DNA of 64,000 bases from Selenomonas sp. oral taxon 920 (GTDB taxonomy: Bacteria; Bacillota; Negativicutes; Selenomonadales; Selenomonadaceae). Of this stretch, positions 27,745-37,256 are shown in pieces. A program made the translations under genes and the position numbers. The first letter of the stretch is position 1, and every line of letters starts with the position of its first letter. The notes beneath the pieces are model-generated. The model ran no database searches. It saw only the letters and a list, made by a program, of their open reading frames with translations, and was not told the DNA's origin. Location of the stretch: contig NZ_CP017042.1 of assembly GCF_001717585.1 (NCBI RefSeq), forward strand, positions 1,642,501 through 1,706,500, read 5' to 3'.

Positions 27745-27833
<89 letters not shown>

Positions 27834-27846
27834 TAAACTGCAACAC

Positions 27847-27876
27847 AAAAGACGACTGCATGCGCAGTCGTCTTTT
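27847..27876. terminator. Bidirectional terminator between tRNA-Ser and upp
   Basis: A perfect 9-base stem (GACGACTGC with its complement) and 4-base loop are flanked by A and T runs, so it works on both strands. Confidence 0.87.
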
Positions 27877-27886
27877 TCATATGCAG

Positions 27887-28543
27887 TCACAGGGTTCCAA
27901 AGATGCGGTCGCCCGCGTCGCCAAGCCCCGGCACGATGTAGCCGTGCTCATTGAGACATTTGTCGACGGCGGCAACGTAGATGGGCACATCGGGATGATC
28001 CTCAGCCACACGGCGAATCCCCTCAGGAGCGGATACAAGACACATGAGGATGATGTTTTTTGCCCCCTTCTGTTTGAGCAGTGTGAGTGCCGCCGACGCG
28101 CTGCCGCCCGTCGCGAGCATCGGGTCCGGAACGATGAGCGTCCGATCCTCCACGCCGCTCGGGAGCTTGGCGTAGTACTCGACAGGCGCGAGCGTCTCCG
28201 GATCGCGGTAGAGGCCGATGTGTCCCACGCGTGCGGCGGGAACAAGCGTCAATATACCGTCGAGCATGCCGAGTCCTGCGCGCAGAATCGGTACGATGCC
28301 AAGCTTCTTGCCCTCGAGCACCTTTGCACGGCAGGGGGCGACCGGAGTCTCGATCGCCACGTCGCGCAGGGGGAAATCACGCGTGATCTCATAGGCCATG
28401 AGCATAGCGATCTCCGAGAGCAGTTCGCGGAACTCCTTTGTCCCCGTCTCCTTCATGCGCATGAGTGTCAGCTTGTGCTGGATGAGCGGATGGTCGACCA
28501 GATGGAGATTCGGAATGTCGGACGGATGAAATGTATCAGCCAT
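27887..28543 (-). CDS. upp: Uracil phosphoribosyltransferase
   Basis: This enzyme salvages uracil to UMP. The 218-residue protein has [13 protein letters not shown] near residue 84, the PRPP loop [16 protein letters not shown] near 137 and the C-terminal uracil-binding [21 protein letters not shown] precedes the ATG. It follows glyA after 26 bases in an rpiB-glyA-upp operon, a common Firmicute order. Confidence 0.97.
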   Translation of the reverse strand: MADTFHPSDIPNLHLVDHPLIQHKLTLMRMKETGTKEFRELLSEIAMLMAYEITRDFPLRDVAIETPVAPCRAKVLEGKKLGIVPILRAGLGMLDGILTLVPAARVGHIGLYRDPETLAPVEYYAKLPSGVEDRTLIVPDPMLATGGSASAALTLLKQKGAKNIILMCLVSAPEGIRRVAEDHPDVPIYVAAVDKCLNEHGYIVPGLGDAGDRIFGTL

Positions 28544-28569
28544 GGAAAGGCTTCCTTTCTGACAGAAAA

Positions 28570-29817
<1,248 letters not shown>

Positions 29818-29828
29818 AAAAACTCTCC

Positions 29829-30281
29829 TTAATTCGTTTTCTTATCCTGCAGTGCCATGATCTTCTCGACGCGGCGCGCATGCCGCCCTCCCTCAAACTC
29901 TGTGCGGATCCACGCGCGCACGATCTCGCCCGCAGGACCAAAGCCCGTCACGCGTCCGCCCATAGCGAGCACATTGGCATCGTTGTGCTTGCGCGACATG
30001 ATCGCCGAATAGACATCCGTGCAGAGCGCAGCGCGGATGCCGTCAATCTTGTTCGCCGCAATCGAGATGCCGAGCCCCGTACCGCAGAGGACAATGCCGC
30101 GATCCGCCTTGCCTGAGACAACATCGGCGCAGACCTTCTCCGCAATATCTGGATAGTCGACCGCCTCCTTGCCGAATGTGCCGACATCCGTCACATGGAT
30201 ATCACCGAATTCGTGAAGCACCATCTTGACCTCTTCTTTGAGATCCACAGCTCCGTGATCACTGCCAATCGTAATATTCAT
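29829..30281 (-). CDS. rpiB: Ribose-5-phosphate isomerase B
   Basis: This enzyme interconverts ribulose- and ribose-5-phosphate. The 150-residue protein has [13 protein letters not shown] at 5-17, [10 protein letters not shown] near 42, [14 protein letters not shown] near 65 with the active-site cysteine, and [15 protein letters not shown] near 97. ATG 30281 is supported by GGAGG 10 bases upstream; the longer reading to 30605 runs into the neighbouring znuB gene. It heads the rpiB-glyA-upp operon; I see no convincing promoter in the 86-base gap before it. Confidence 0.95.
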   Translation of the reverse strand: MNITIGSDHGAVDLKEEVKMVLHEFGDIHVTDVGTFGKEAVDYPDIAEKVCADVVSGKADRGIVLCGTGLGISIAANKIDGIRAALCTDVYSAIMSRKHNDANVLAMGGRVTGFGPAGEIVRAWIRTEFEGGRHARRVEKIMALQDKKTN

Positions 30282-30367
30282 GAAAATGCCCTCCTTCTCA
30301 CATGTCACAATATTTGCTGTCATTTTAACATAAAACAATGAAAAATAACAGGGCATCACCCAGGATA

Positions 30368-31210
30368 TCAGCGTTGAAAGTGCGGACGAAGGGCAAGCGA
30401 CAGGAAGAACATCACGGCAGCCGCCGCAACAATCGCCGCCCCTGCTGCGATCCCAAGATAGTACGCCGAAAACAGCCCGACGAGCCCCGAGACAAATGCA
30501 ATCATGACAGACACGAGATGATATTCCTTGACACTGCGCGCGATGTTGCGCGCGCCAGCCCCCGGCAGCACGAGCAGGGCATTGATGATGAGGATGCCGA
30601 CCCATTGGATGCTGACGGCGACGACAACGGCGAGCAGGGCGGCGAAGAGCGATTCGATGCCAAAGACGCAGATACCGCGACTGCGCGCAAGCGACGGATT
30701 CACCGAGAGCAGCAGCAGCCGATTGAAGAGCATAACCCAGCCGAGGAAAACGAGAGCGTCAACTGCGAGAAGTCCCGCAAGATCAGCGGGCGTAATGCTC
30801 AGGATATCGCCGATGAGGAGCGGGGAGAACTTCGAGAAGCCTCCGCCGTGACTCATCATCATGAGCCCGACTGCAATTGCCGTCGAGGAGAACACCCCGA
30901 TGACCGTATCCGCTGATGCCGCCGTTCGATGTTTGATGTAGGTGATGAGGAGTGCGAACAGCACGGAGAAGAGGATGAGTGACGTAAGCGGCGCAAATAT
31001 CCCGACGAGTGCGCCCACAGCAATGCCGGTGAACGCCCCGTGCCCGAGCGAGTCCGAGAAGAACGCCATGCGGCTTGAAACTACCATCGTACTGAGCAGC
31101 CCGAAGAGCGGGGTCATGAGGAGAATCGCCAGGAGTGCGTTCTTCATGAACGTGTACTCCATCCACGCAAACGGCAGGAGCGTATCGAGGACGCTGTAGA
31201 TCAGTTCCAT
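30368..31210 (-). CDS. znuB: Metal (zinc/manganese) ABC transporter permease
   Basis: This 280-residue ABC-3 family permease of the ZnuB/MntB type has eight or so hydrophobic segments. MAFFSDSLGHGAFTGIAVG near residue 48 is the characteristic stretch, and VGILIINALLVLPGAGARN near 203 the second. The start overlaps the end of the ATPase gene by 10 bases. No periplasmic binding protein gene is nearby, so specificity is not shown. It is the last gene of a five-gene operon. Confidence 0.9.
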   Translation of the reverse strand: MELIYSVLDTLLPFAWMEYTFMKNALLAILLMTPLFGLLSTMVVSSRMAFFSDSLGHGAFTGIAVGALVGIFAPLTSLILFSVLFALLITYIKHRTAASADTVIGVFSSTAIAVGLMMMSHGGGFSKFSPLLIGDILSITPADLAGLLAVDALVFLGWVMLFNRLLLLSVNPSLARSRGICVFGIESLFAALLAVVVAVSIQWVGILIINALLVLPGAGARNIARSVKEYHLVSVMIAFVSGLVGLFSAYYLGIAAGAAIVAAAAVMFFLSLALRPHFQR

Positions 31211-32019
31211 ACTGTGCCCTCCTCTCCCTCGCCTGCCGCACGCATCTCCAGATGTCGGAGATCAGGCAGGATGCCAAATATCCGCTCCATCTGAGGAGCC
31301 GCAAAGACCTCGCACGGCGTTCCCGCAGCCGCGATTCCGTGCTCCATCAGAACGACCTTGTCCGCATGGCGTGCGACCATGCCGAGATCGTGTGAGATCA
31401 GTAGGATTGCGAGATCCTCCTGTGCGCGCAGCTCTCCGACAATGTCATAAAAGAGCGTGAGCCCGCTCTGATCGACACCCGATACCGGCTCGTCGAGGAG
31501 CAGGAGGTTCGGCATCGGATCCAGTGCAAGCGCGAGCAGAACGCGCTGCAGTTCCCCGCCCGAGAGCGCGCCGAGACGGCGGCCAATCAAGTGCTCTGCG
31601 CGTACGCGCGCAAGATTTTTCATGATGCGCGGGCGCAGGGAACGCGTTGGAAAGAGCCAGACAGGGCGTGCCGTGAGGCATGCCATAAAGAGATCCATGA
31701 CTGTCGTCGGCGCACTCAGATCGAGGCGCAGATACTGCGGCACATAGCCAATGACGGGACGTATGCGCCGATCATCCGCATCGACGAAGCGCAGACTGCC
31801 CGTATGCGGCACTTCACCGAGGATGGCACGCAGGAGCGTACTCTTGCCCGCGCCGTTTGCCCCGATGATGGCGGTCAGCTCCCCGCAGTGAACATGCAGG
31901 CTGACATGCGAAAAGACTTCGAACGTCCCAAAGGAGACGCCGAAGTCCTCGATTTTAGTGCAGCAGAAATGTGCACAGCCCTCCGCTGCACCTCTGTGAT
32001 GAAAAATATGCCTGAGCAT
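31201..32019 (-). CDS. znuC: Metal ABC transporter ATP-binding protein
   Basis: This 272-residue ABC ATPase has Walker A GANGAGKST near residue 60, the signature LSGGELQRVLLALAL near 155 and Walker B LLLLDEPVSGVD near 177. Unusually, the first 22 residues are rich in histidine and cysteine (HIFHH, CAHFCC), which could bind a metal ion. ATG 32019 has AAAGGA upstream; the longer reading lies in the neighbouring gene. It partners the permease that overlaps it. Confidence 0.88.
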   Translation of the reverse strand: MLRHIFHHRGAAEGCAHFCCTKIEDFGVSFGTFEVFSHVSLHVHCGELTAIIGANGAGKSTLLRAILGEVPHTGSLRFVDADDRRIRPVIGYVPQYLRLDLSAPTTVMDLFMACLTARPVWLFPTRSLRPRIMKNLARVRAEHLIGRRLGALSGGELQRVLLALALDPMPNLLLLDEPVSGVDQSGLTLFYDIVGELRAQEDLAILLISHDLGMVARHADKVVLMEHGIAAAGTPCEVFAAPQMERIFGILPDLRHLEMRAAGEGEEGTVWN

Positions 32020-32033
32020 AATGATCCTTTGTT

Positions 32034-32771
32034 CTAATCCGTCAGCCGACGGAACTTCCACGTTCCCGCTGCGATGCCGAGCACCGCATAGCCAACAACG
32101 ACAACAAGTGAGAGCATGGAGAACTCCCCTGTTCCCCCGATGCTGCGCAGGAGATGGCTCGTATGCGTGAGCGGCAGCACTTCCACAATCCAACGCACGA
32201 CATCCGGCAGTGCCGCTGTCGCGAAGAACGTCCCGCAGAGAAACGACATCGGCAGGAGCACATAGAGGTTGACCTGGCTCATCTCTTCGTAGGTGGAGAT
32301 ATACATCGCCGCGAGGAATCCAATCTCCGCGAAGATCATGCAGTTCAGCGCAAGCACGAGGAGAAACAGCGGCGTAATCATAAAATGTGCGCCGAACAGA
32401 TAGCTCAGCACCACGATGATCGCCGATGAAATCAGCCCCCGCACGACGGCCCCTGCCACTTTGCCGACAACAAATGCGTCGGGGCGAATCGGCGCAATCA
32501 GGTACTCCTCAAGACTCTTGTGATAAACGCGTTCCGCATGCACGGAGATGATGCTGTTAAAGCTGATGTTCATTGAGTTCATCGCGAGAAGTCCCGGCAC
32601 GAGAAAGTCCAGATACGAGCCCGTGCCCACATCGATACTGCGTCCGAGCCCCCAGCCAAACGCGATGAGAAACATGAGCGGCGAGACCATGCGGCTCAGA
32701 ATGTATTTCGTCAGACGGCGGCGCAGAACGATCCAATCACGCCAGAACACCGTCCAGATATCCCGCAGCAT
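32034..32771 (-). CDS. ABC-2 type transporter permease
   Basis: This 245-residue exporter permease of the DrrB/ABC-2 family has six hydrophobic segments. FLVPGLLAMNSMNISFNS near residue 57 and EEYLIAPIRPDAFVVGK near 87 are typical. ATG 32771 has AGGAGG 7 bases upstream and overlaps the stop of the ATPase gene by one base. Exported substrate is unknown; drugs or lipid-linked compounds are usual for the family. Confidence 0.9.
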   Translation of the reverse strand: MLRDIWTVFWRDWIVLRRRLTKYILSRMVSPLMFLIAFGWGLGRSIDVGTGSYLDFLVPGLLAMNSMNISFNSIISVHAERVYHKSLEEYLIAPIRPDAFVVGKVAGAVVRGLISSAIIVVLSYLFGAHFMITPLFLLVLALNCMIFAEIGFLAAMYISTYEEMSQVNLYVLLPMSFLCGTFFATAALPDVVRWIVEVLPLTHTSHLLRSIGGTGEFSMLSLVVVVGYAVLGIAAGTWKFRRLTD

Positions 32772-33658
32772 CAAAGTCCCTCCTTTCGTCCCGTCAGCTC
32801 GATGAATACATCCTCGAGATTCGTCGGGCGCAGGAGAACGCGCTGCATCTGCTCCTCAAGCATACGCGCATGAACACGCGCTTCCTCACGTGTGTGGAAA
32901 AACTGATAGGCGCGGCCGCCCTCCTCATCCCACTCCACAGCATATGACCCCAAATTCTCACAGAACGCACGCGGTGTCTGCACATCGACAAGCACACCCT
33001 TATTGATGATGGACACGCGGTCACAGAGTGCCTCTGCCTCCTCGATGTAGTGCGTCGTCAGAAGCACGGTCACACCGCCCCTAGCGATCTCGCGCACGAG
33101 ATCCCAGATATGACGGCGAATCTGAGGGTCAAGCGCCACCGTCGGCTCATCCAAAAAGAGCACCTGCGGACGGTGGATCAGTGCGCGTGCGATGAGCAGC
33201 CGACGCTTCATCCCGCCGGAGAGGCGGCGCACATTGTCGTTGCGCACCTCGGTCAGCTCCATCTCTGCAAGCAGTTCCTCTATCCGCGCCGTGCGCTCCG
33301 CGTGTCCCATGTGATGCAGACGCGCGTGCAGCTCCATATTCTCCCAACAGGTGAGCTCCTGATCGAAATTCACATGCTGCGGCACCACACCGATCCGCTC
33401 CTTGACAACACGCGGATCACGGCGGATGTCCGCACCGCCGATACGGATCACGCCGCTCGTCGGCTGCGTCTGCATCGTGAGCATACGGATGATCGTCGTC
33501 TTCCCTGCACCGTTCGGACCGAGCAGTCCAAACACCTCACCGTGACGGACGGAGAGGGAGATCCCTGCAACTGCCGTTTTCCACGTCTTTTCCTTTGCCG
33601 CATTCGTATGCGGAAATTTCTTGACGAGATCCTCCATCTCAATCATCATCGGTTCCAT
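32771..33658 (-). CDS. ABC transporter ATP-binding protein (DrrA-like exporter)
   Basis: This 295-residue ATPase partners the ABC-2 permease. Walker A GPNGAGKTT is near residue 47, the signature LSGGMKRRLLIARAL near 142 and Walker B VLFLDEPTVALDP near 163, followed by the switch histidine in LLTTHYIEEAE near 193. The C-terminal 80 residues are the extra domain seen in DrrA-type exporters. I chose ATG 33658, five bases after the oxidoreductase stop; the start region has several ATGs and no strong ribosome binding site, so a few codons are uncertain. Confidence 0.9.
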   Translation of the reverse strand: MEPMMIEMEDLVKKFPHTNAAKEKTWKTAVAGISLSVRHGEVFGLLGPNGAGKTTIIRMLTMQTQPTSGVIRIGGADIRRDPRVVKERIGVVPQHVNFDQELTCWENMELHARLHHMGHAERTARIEELLAEMELTEVRNDNVRRLSGGMKRRLLIARALIHRPQVLFLDEPTVALDPQIRRHIWDLVREIARGGVTVLLTTHYIEEAEALCDRVSIINKGVLVDVQTPRAFCENLGSYAVEWDEEGGRAYQFFHTREEARVHARMLEEQMQRVLLRPTNLEDVFIELTGRKEGL

Positions 33659-33663
33659 CAATC

Positions 33664-34650
33664 TCAATCCGCCCGAAACTGGATGCCCGCCACCAAACGC
33701 GCCTTCTCCATCACCGCCATCACCGTCCGCGAGGTTCGGAGCCCCTCCTCCACACGCAGATAGTCCTTGCGTTCAAAGATCTCCCGTATTGCCTCGAACT
33801 CGTGCACCATACGATGTTCATACTTGTTCAGCGCATACGTCTTCGGCTCCTTGCCGCGCAGTCCGACTGTAAAGGATGTGAGTTCGTTCGGTGTACCGTC
33901 CGCACGAATCCACCCCGACTCCCCCTGAATCAGGAAGAAGGACGGGCTCGAACTGTCCTTTGCCGCCGCCGCCGTTGCAACAAAGCCATCATAGCGCAGC
34001 GTCAGCACTCCCGAGGTATCAATCCCGTTGAAGCCGATATTCGCGGTGTAGGAGGCGGACTGCGGACGCCCGAAGAGCGCGACGATGAGCGCAAGGTTGT
34101 AGACATTCAGGTCATAAAGTGCCCCGCCCGAAAGCACAGGATCAAACGCCGGCGCCACGTCGCGCGCGAGATAGCGCTCGTAGCGGCTCGAGTACTGCGA
34201 GAAATTTGCCTGCACGAGGCGAATGAGTCCGAGCTGCGGGAGCGCGGACAAGATCCCGAGATAGTTTGGCAGGAAGAGCGGTGTCACTGCCTCGAACAGA
34301 TAGCACCCTGCTGCACGCGCACGCGCGATCAGCTCCTCCGCCTCTGCGAGCGTCGAGGTAAAGGGTTTTTCCACGATGACGTGCCAGCCCGCCTCAATCG
34401 CCGCACGTGCATACGAGAAATGCGCGCTGTTCACAATGCCGAGGTAGACAACGTCCGCCTCATGTGCCGCAAGCATTGCCTCGTAGTCCGTCACCGTCTG
34501 CGGGACACCGAACTCACGCGCCAATGCCTCCGCTTTCTCCCGACTGTGCGGGCGCGCACAGATTGTTTTCACCTCGACATTTCCCACCTGACGCAGGGCA
34601 ATGAGTGCCTCCCGCGCAATCATTCCCGTACCGACAATCGCTATCTTCAT
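33664..34650 (-). CDS. Gfo/Idh/MocA family NAD(P)-dependent oxidoreductase
   Basis: This 328-residue protein begins with the Rossmann motif VGTGMIA at residues 6-12. VIVEKPFTSTLAEAEEL near 91 supplies the family's catalytic lysine in EKP, and SGGALYDLNVYNLALI near 172 its second signature. It probably oxidises a sugar or related hydroxyl; the substrate is not evident. It heads the operon with the ABC-2 exporter and znuCB. A -10 TATAAT stands 60 bases upstream. Confidence 0.87.
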   Translation of the reverse strand: MKIAIVGTGMIAREALIALRQVGNVEVKTICARPHSREKAEALAREFGVPQTVTDYEAMLAAHEADVVYLGIVNSAHFSYARAAIEAGWHVIVEKPFTSTLAEAEELIARARAAGCYLFEAVTPLFLPNYLGILSALPQLGLIRLVQANFSQYSSRYERYLARDVAPAFDPVLSGGALYDLNVYNLALIVALFGRPQSASYTANIGFNGIDTSGVLTLRYDGFVATAAAAKDSSSPSFFLIQGESGWIRADGTPNELTSFTVGLRGKEPKTYALNKYEHRMVHEFEAIREIFERKDYLRVEEGLRTSRTVMAVMEKARLVAGIQFRAD

Positions 34651-34709
34651 CGATCAGTTCTCCTTGTTATGCGGAATCCGCTGTCTCCACACGGCAAACA
34701 TCGTACTCT

Positions 34710-34738
34710 ATTATAACAGGGTACGCATACAAAGAAAA
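34710..34738 (-). promoter_or_regulatory. Probable promoter of the oxidoreductase-ABC operon
   Basis: TATAAT is perfect at 34710-34715. The hexamer 17 bases upstream, TTTTCT, is a poor -35 and lies in the T-tract of the cbiK terminator. Confidence 0.45.
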
Positions 34739-34777
34739 GGGGCTGCTGCGGAAGTGAAACACTTCCGCAGCAACCCC
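34731..34777 (-). terminator. Terminator of cbiK
   Basis: A perfect 18-base stem (34739-34756 with 34760-34777) and 3-base loop are followed on the minus strand by TTTTCTTT. Confidence 0.9.
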
Positions 34778-34806
34778 TTCACCGCAGTCTGCGTAAAACG
34801 CCGATC

Positions 34807-35838
34807 TTACTTCATGATTTTGAGATGATCTGCGTCTGCATCCTTGTTCCCCTGCAGAGCATCCCACGCATCATTCGCGCGCTCTACAAATGCAGCCCGA
34901 ATATTCTTGTTCTCGCCGAGACCGTGCAGATAGGTATTCACCTTAAAGCCCTTGCTCTCAAGAATACTCTTGTGCGAATCCGAATCTTTGCCCGCCATAT
35001 CGTTGTGTGCATGATCGCCCGCAACCATCATAATCGGCATGAGCGTTACTGTCTTGACATTCGCATTGTTGAGCTTCGGAACGACATCCTCGAGACTCGG
35101 CCACCCCTCAACCGTGTAGACGTAGACATTCTTATATCCGAGCGCATCGAGCTTCGCCTGAATCACGGAATAGTAAGCATTGGAAACGTGCGGTGTGCCG
35201 TGTGCCATGAGGAGGAGAGCCTCATCCTTGCCAAGCTTCGGGAACTGGCTGGAGACGGCCTTGATGAACTCCGCAACGTCATCCGACTGCTCTTCCTGCC
35301 CCTGCCAGTACATAAGCGATGTCCCGCAGGTCATCGTCTTGAACTGTTCTTTATACTCATTGAACACGGCCTTGACATAGGAGTACTCCATGCCCGGGAT
35401 GACATCAAGCGAGACGAGAGCCACACGCGAGTAGCCGTCTGCCTTGAGTTGTGTCAGCGCCTCCTCGGGGGTCGGATACTTCTTTCCCTCATTCTTTTCG
35501 ATACGGTCGATGATAATGTGGGAGGTGAATGCCGTCACAACCTTCACACCCGGATGGGCCGCCTGAATGTCACGCACGGTTGCCTCAATCGTCTTTTCAC
35601 GCGTCTCCTTGAACGTCGTGCCGAAGCTCGCCACGACGATGGCATCCTTGTTCGTGTAGTTCCGCATCTGCGGATTATCATACTTCAGGACACCGATCTC
35701 AGACGCCTCCATGAGTGCCGGTGTTGCCGTCTTCACCTCGGGGTTCAGCTCATACGCGGCCTCCGCAGGGCTGTAGGAAAAGCCCAGAACAGCTGAGCAG
35801 GCAAGGGATGCGACCAGCATTTTCTTCCAATTCTTCAT
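34807..35838 (-). CDS. cbiK: Secreted sirohydrochlorin cobaltochelatase (CbiK)
   Basis: This 343-residue class II chelatase would insert cobalt, or iron, into sirohydrochlorin. An N-terminal signal peptide is clear: KKMLVAS, a hydrophobic core, and a likely cut after AEA at residue 27, so it acts outside the cytoplasmic membrane. Metal-site candidates are the histidines in LLLMAHGTPH near 203 and MMVAGDHAHNDM near 275. VVASFGTTF near 67 is the family start. GGGAGG precedes ATG 35838. It is the only gene directly behind the cobalamin riboswitch, which fits B12 control. Exported CbiK forms are known in Desulfovibrio. Confidence 0.92.
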   Translation of the reverse strand: MKNWKKMLVASLACSAVLGFSYSPAEAAYELNPEVKTATPALMEASEIGVLKYDNPQMRNYTNKDAIVVASFGTTFKETREKTIEATVRDIQAAHPGVKVVTAFTSHIIIDRIEKNEGKKYPTPEEALTQLKADGYSRVALVSLDVIPGMEYSYVKAVFNEYKEQFKTMTCGTSLMYWQGQEEQSDDVAEFIKAVSSQFPKLGKDEALLLMAHGTPHVSNAYYSVIQAKLDALGYKNVYVYTVEGWPSLEDVVPKLNNANVKTVTLMPIMMVAGDHAHNDMAGKDSDSHKSILESKGFKVNTYLHGLGENKNIRAAFVERANDAWDALQGNKDADADHLKIMK

Positions 35839-35850
35839 CCGAATTCCTCC

Positions 35851-35895
35851 CAAAAAATATAAATTAAAGGCTTTCCTGCAAGAGCAAGAAAGCCT
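35851..35895 (-). terminator. Riboswitch expression-platform terminator
   Basis: An 8-base stem (AGGCTTTC with its complement) and 12-base loop are followed by an AT-rich tract ending in TTTTTT, just before the cbiK ribosome binding site. It fits transcription termination when B12 is bound. Confidence 0.78.
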
Positions 35896-35929
35896 CGTGA
35901 AATCATCTCCACGAATCCCCTTCCTGTCA

Positions 35930-36140
35930 CTCGCAGGTATGTGCCTACGGCACACGGTGGATTGTCAGACAGGCAGTTCTCCTGGCTCGGTTCATCACTC
36001 CCCTGCGCCTTCCCGGAAGGTCTGTCTTCCAGTGGCTTCCTTGCAGGTTCGCTCCCCTCACAGTGGCGGGACCGCGCCGGCTCCCCCGGCTTCTCTATTA
36101 AGCATGTGCCATACAGCACTGCACCTGTCTCCCGTTCATT
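35930..36140 (-). promoter_or_regulatory. Cobalamin (B12) riboswitch upstream of cbiK
   Basis: The minus strand carries the two strongest conserved blocks of the element. The B12 box AGCCAGGAGAACTGCC is at 35972-35987, and the motif GGTCCCGCCACTGTGA, with its GCCACTG core, is within 36057-36073. GC-rich stems lie between and around them. It lies in the 330-base leader between the promoter at 36170 and cbiK. Ends are approximate. Confidence 0.92.
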
Positions 36141-36169
36141 CAGTTATGCAACAATATGTCACAGCTATT

Positions 36170-36198
36170 AGAATACATCGTTATGTGTAAATTGTCAA
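36170..36198 (-). promoter_or_regulatory. Promoter of the riboswitch-cbiK transcript
   Basis: TTGACA (perfect) and TATTCT are separated by 17 bases. The -35 lies 14 bases after the VWA gene stop, so cbiK has its own transcript. Confidence 0.75.
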
Positions 36199-36211
36199 TC
36201 GGTGCACCGAC

Positions 36212-36946
36212 TTATTTTGACGTGTCCTCTTCCACACGGGAACGCCAACGCCCCTTCTCTGCCGTCGAGGGCTCTGCTGTCTCTTCGACAAATGCGGAAA
36301 CGGCATCATAGTTCGCGCGGACACCGGACTCCGTGTTCCGATAGGTCACGGCATTCGCCTTTTTCACGCCGATCGCATCCGCCTCCTCCACCGCGTCGAT
36401 GTTCGCACCGAGGTAGACAAAGTCCCAGCCCGCCTTTTCCTGCTTGTCCGAAATCAGCTGTTTGACCTTCGGCTTAGTGAACTCCGTGCTCGCGTTCTCC
36501 ATTCCATCCGTGATGATGACGAAGATCACCTTTGTTCCCTCGCGCTCCGAGACGCCCCTCTGCTCCATTCGCAGGATCGTCGCCCCCACGGCATCGAGCA
36601 GTGCCGTCGTACCGCCTACCTCGTACTCCTTCGCCATCAGTGGTTTTACGAAATGAATATCCTTGCGCTCGTAGAGCATATCCACCTCATCGTTAAAGAG
36701 AACCGTCGTCACACGCACGGGAACGGCGAGTGCTTTCTGTTTCTCGATCATGGCATTAAAGCCGCCAATCGTGTCGGACTCCAGCCCCGACATCGATCCA
36801 CTCTTATCGAGGATCAGCACAAGCTCGATGCGCTCCGGCTTCTCGGCAGACAGCGGCATCTCCTTTGCCGTCTCCGCCGCGCCGACTGCTGCAAATGCCA
36901 TGCACAGCAGACAGGCAAGGACAGCAGAATAAATTTTCTTCCACAT
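36212..36946 (-). CDS. Secreted von Willebrand factor A domain protein
   Basis: This 244-residue exported protein has a signal peptide with a likely cut after VGA or AAA near residue 23. A VWA domain follows: the MIDAS motif DKSGSMS at residues 47-53, GGTTALLDAVG near 111 (the MIDAS threonine) and FVIITDGMEN near 143 (its aspartate). It should bind a divalent metal and a protein or surface partner; the partner is unknown. AAAGGAGGT precedes the ATG. The C-terminus is charged. Monocistronic, with its own promoter. Confidence 0.88.
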   Translation of the reverse strand: MWKKIYSAVLACLLCMAFAAVGAAETAKEMPLSAEKPERIELVLILDKSGSMSGLESDTIGGFNAMIEKQKALAVPVRVTTVLFNDEVDMLYERKDIHFVKPLMAKEYEVGGTTALLDAVGATILRMEQRGVSEREGTKVIFVIITDGMENASTEFTKPKVKQLISDKQEKAGWDFVYLGANIDAVEEADAIGVKKANAVTYRNTESGVRANYDAVSAFVEETAEPSTAEKGRWRSRVEEDTSK

Positions 36947-36998
36947 AGTATGCGACCTCCTTTGCAGTTAGAACATTGAAACAACTTTCTCTGTCCAC

Positions 36999-37027
36999 AT
37001 CTTATCAGGTTCAAAAGATTATTTCAA
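36999..37027 (-). promoter_or_regulatory. Promoter of the VWA protein gene
   Basis: TTGAAA and TAAGAT are separated by 17 bases. The rest of the 310-base gap to sigH (37028-37170) shows no gene or repeat that I can support. Confidence 0.6.
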
Positions 37028-37170
37028 TCAGGCAAAGGTTAGATGCCAAAACGATATATTGCTGTCTTTGTTTACCTCACCTATTTCAAAAGCATCCACT
37101 TTTTCTTTAGTGTTTTCGCAAGTCCTCTGCCAAAGCAAAAATCATCGTACGCTTAAACTTTTCTCCACCG

Positions 37171-37209
37171 AAAACAAAAAATCCATACGCCGAATGTGAC
37201 GTACGGATT
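37171..37209 (-). terminator. Terminator of sigH
   Basis: A 10-base stem with one G-T pair (37180-37189 with 37200-37209) is followed on the minus strand by a T-rich run. Confidence 0.8.
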
Positions 37210-37256
37210 CTCCTCGATGTGAAATTCCAAGCCGTATTTTCTCCCGTCGTATTTCC

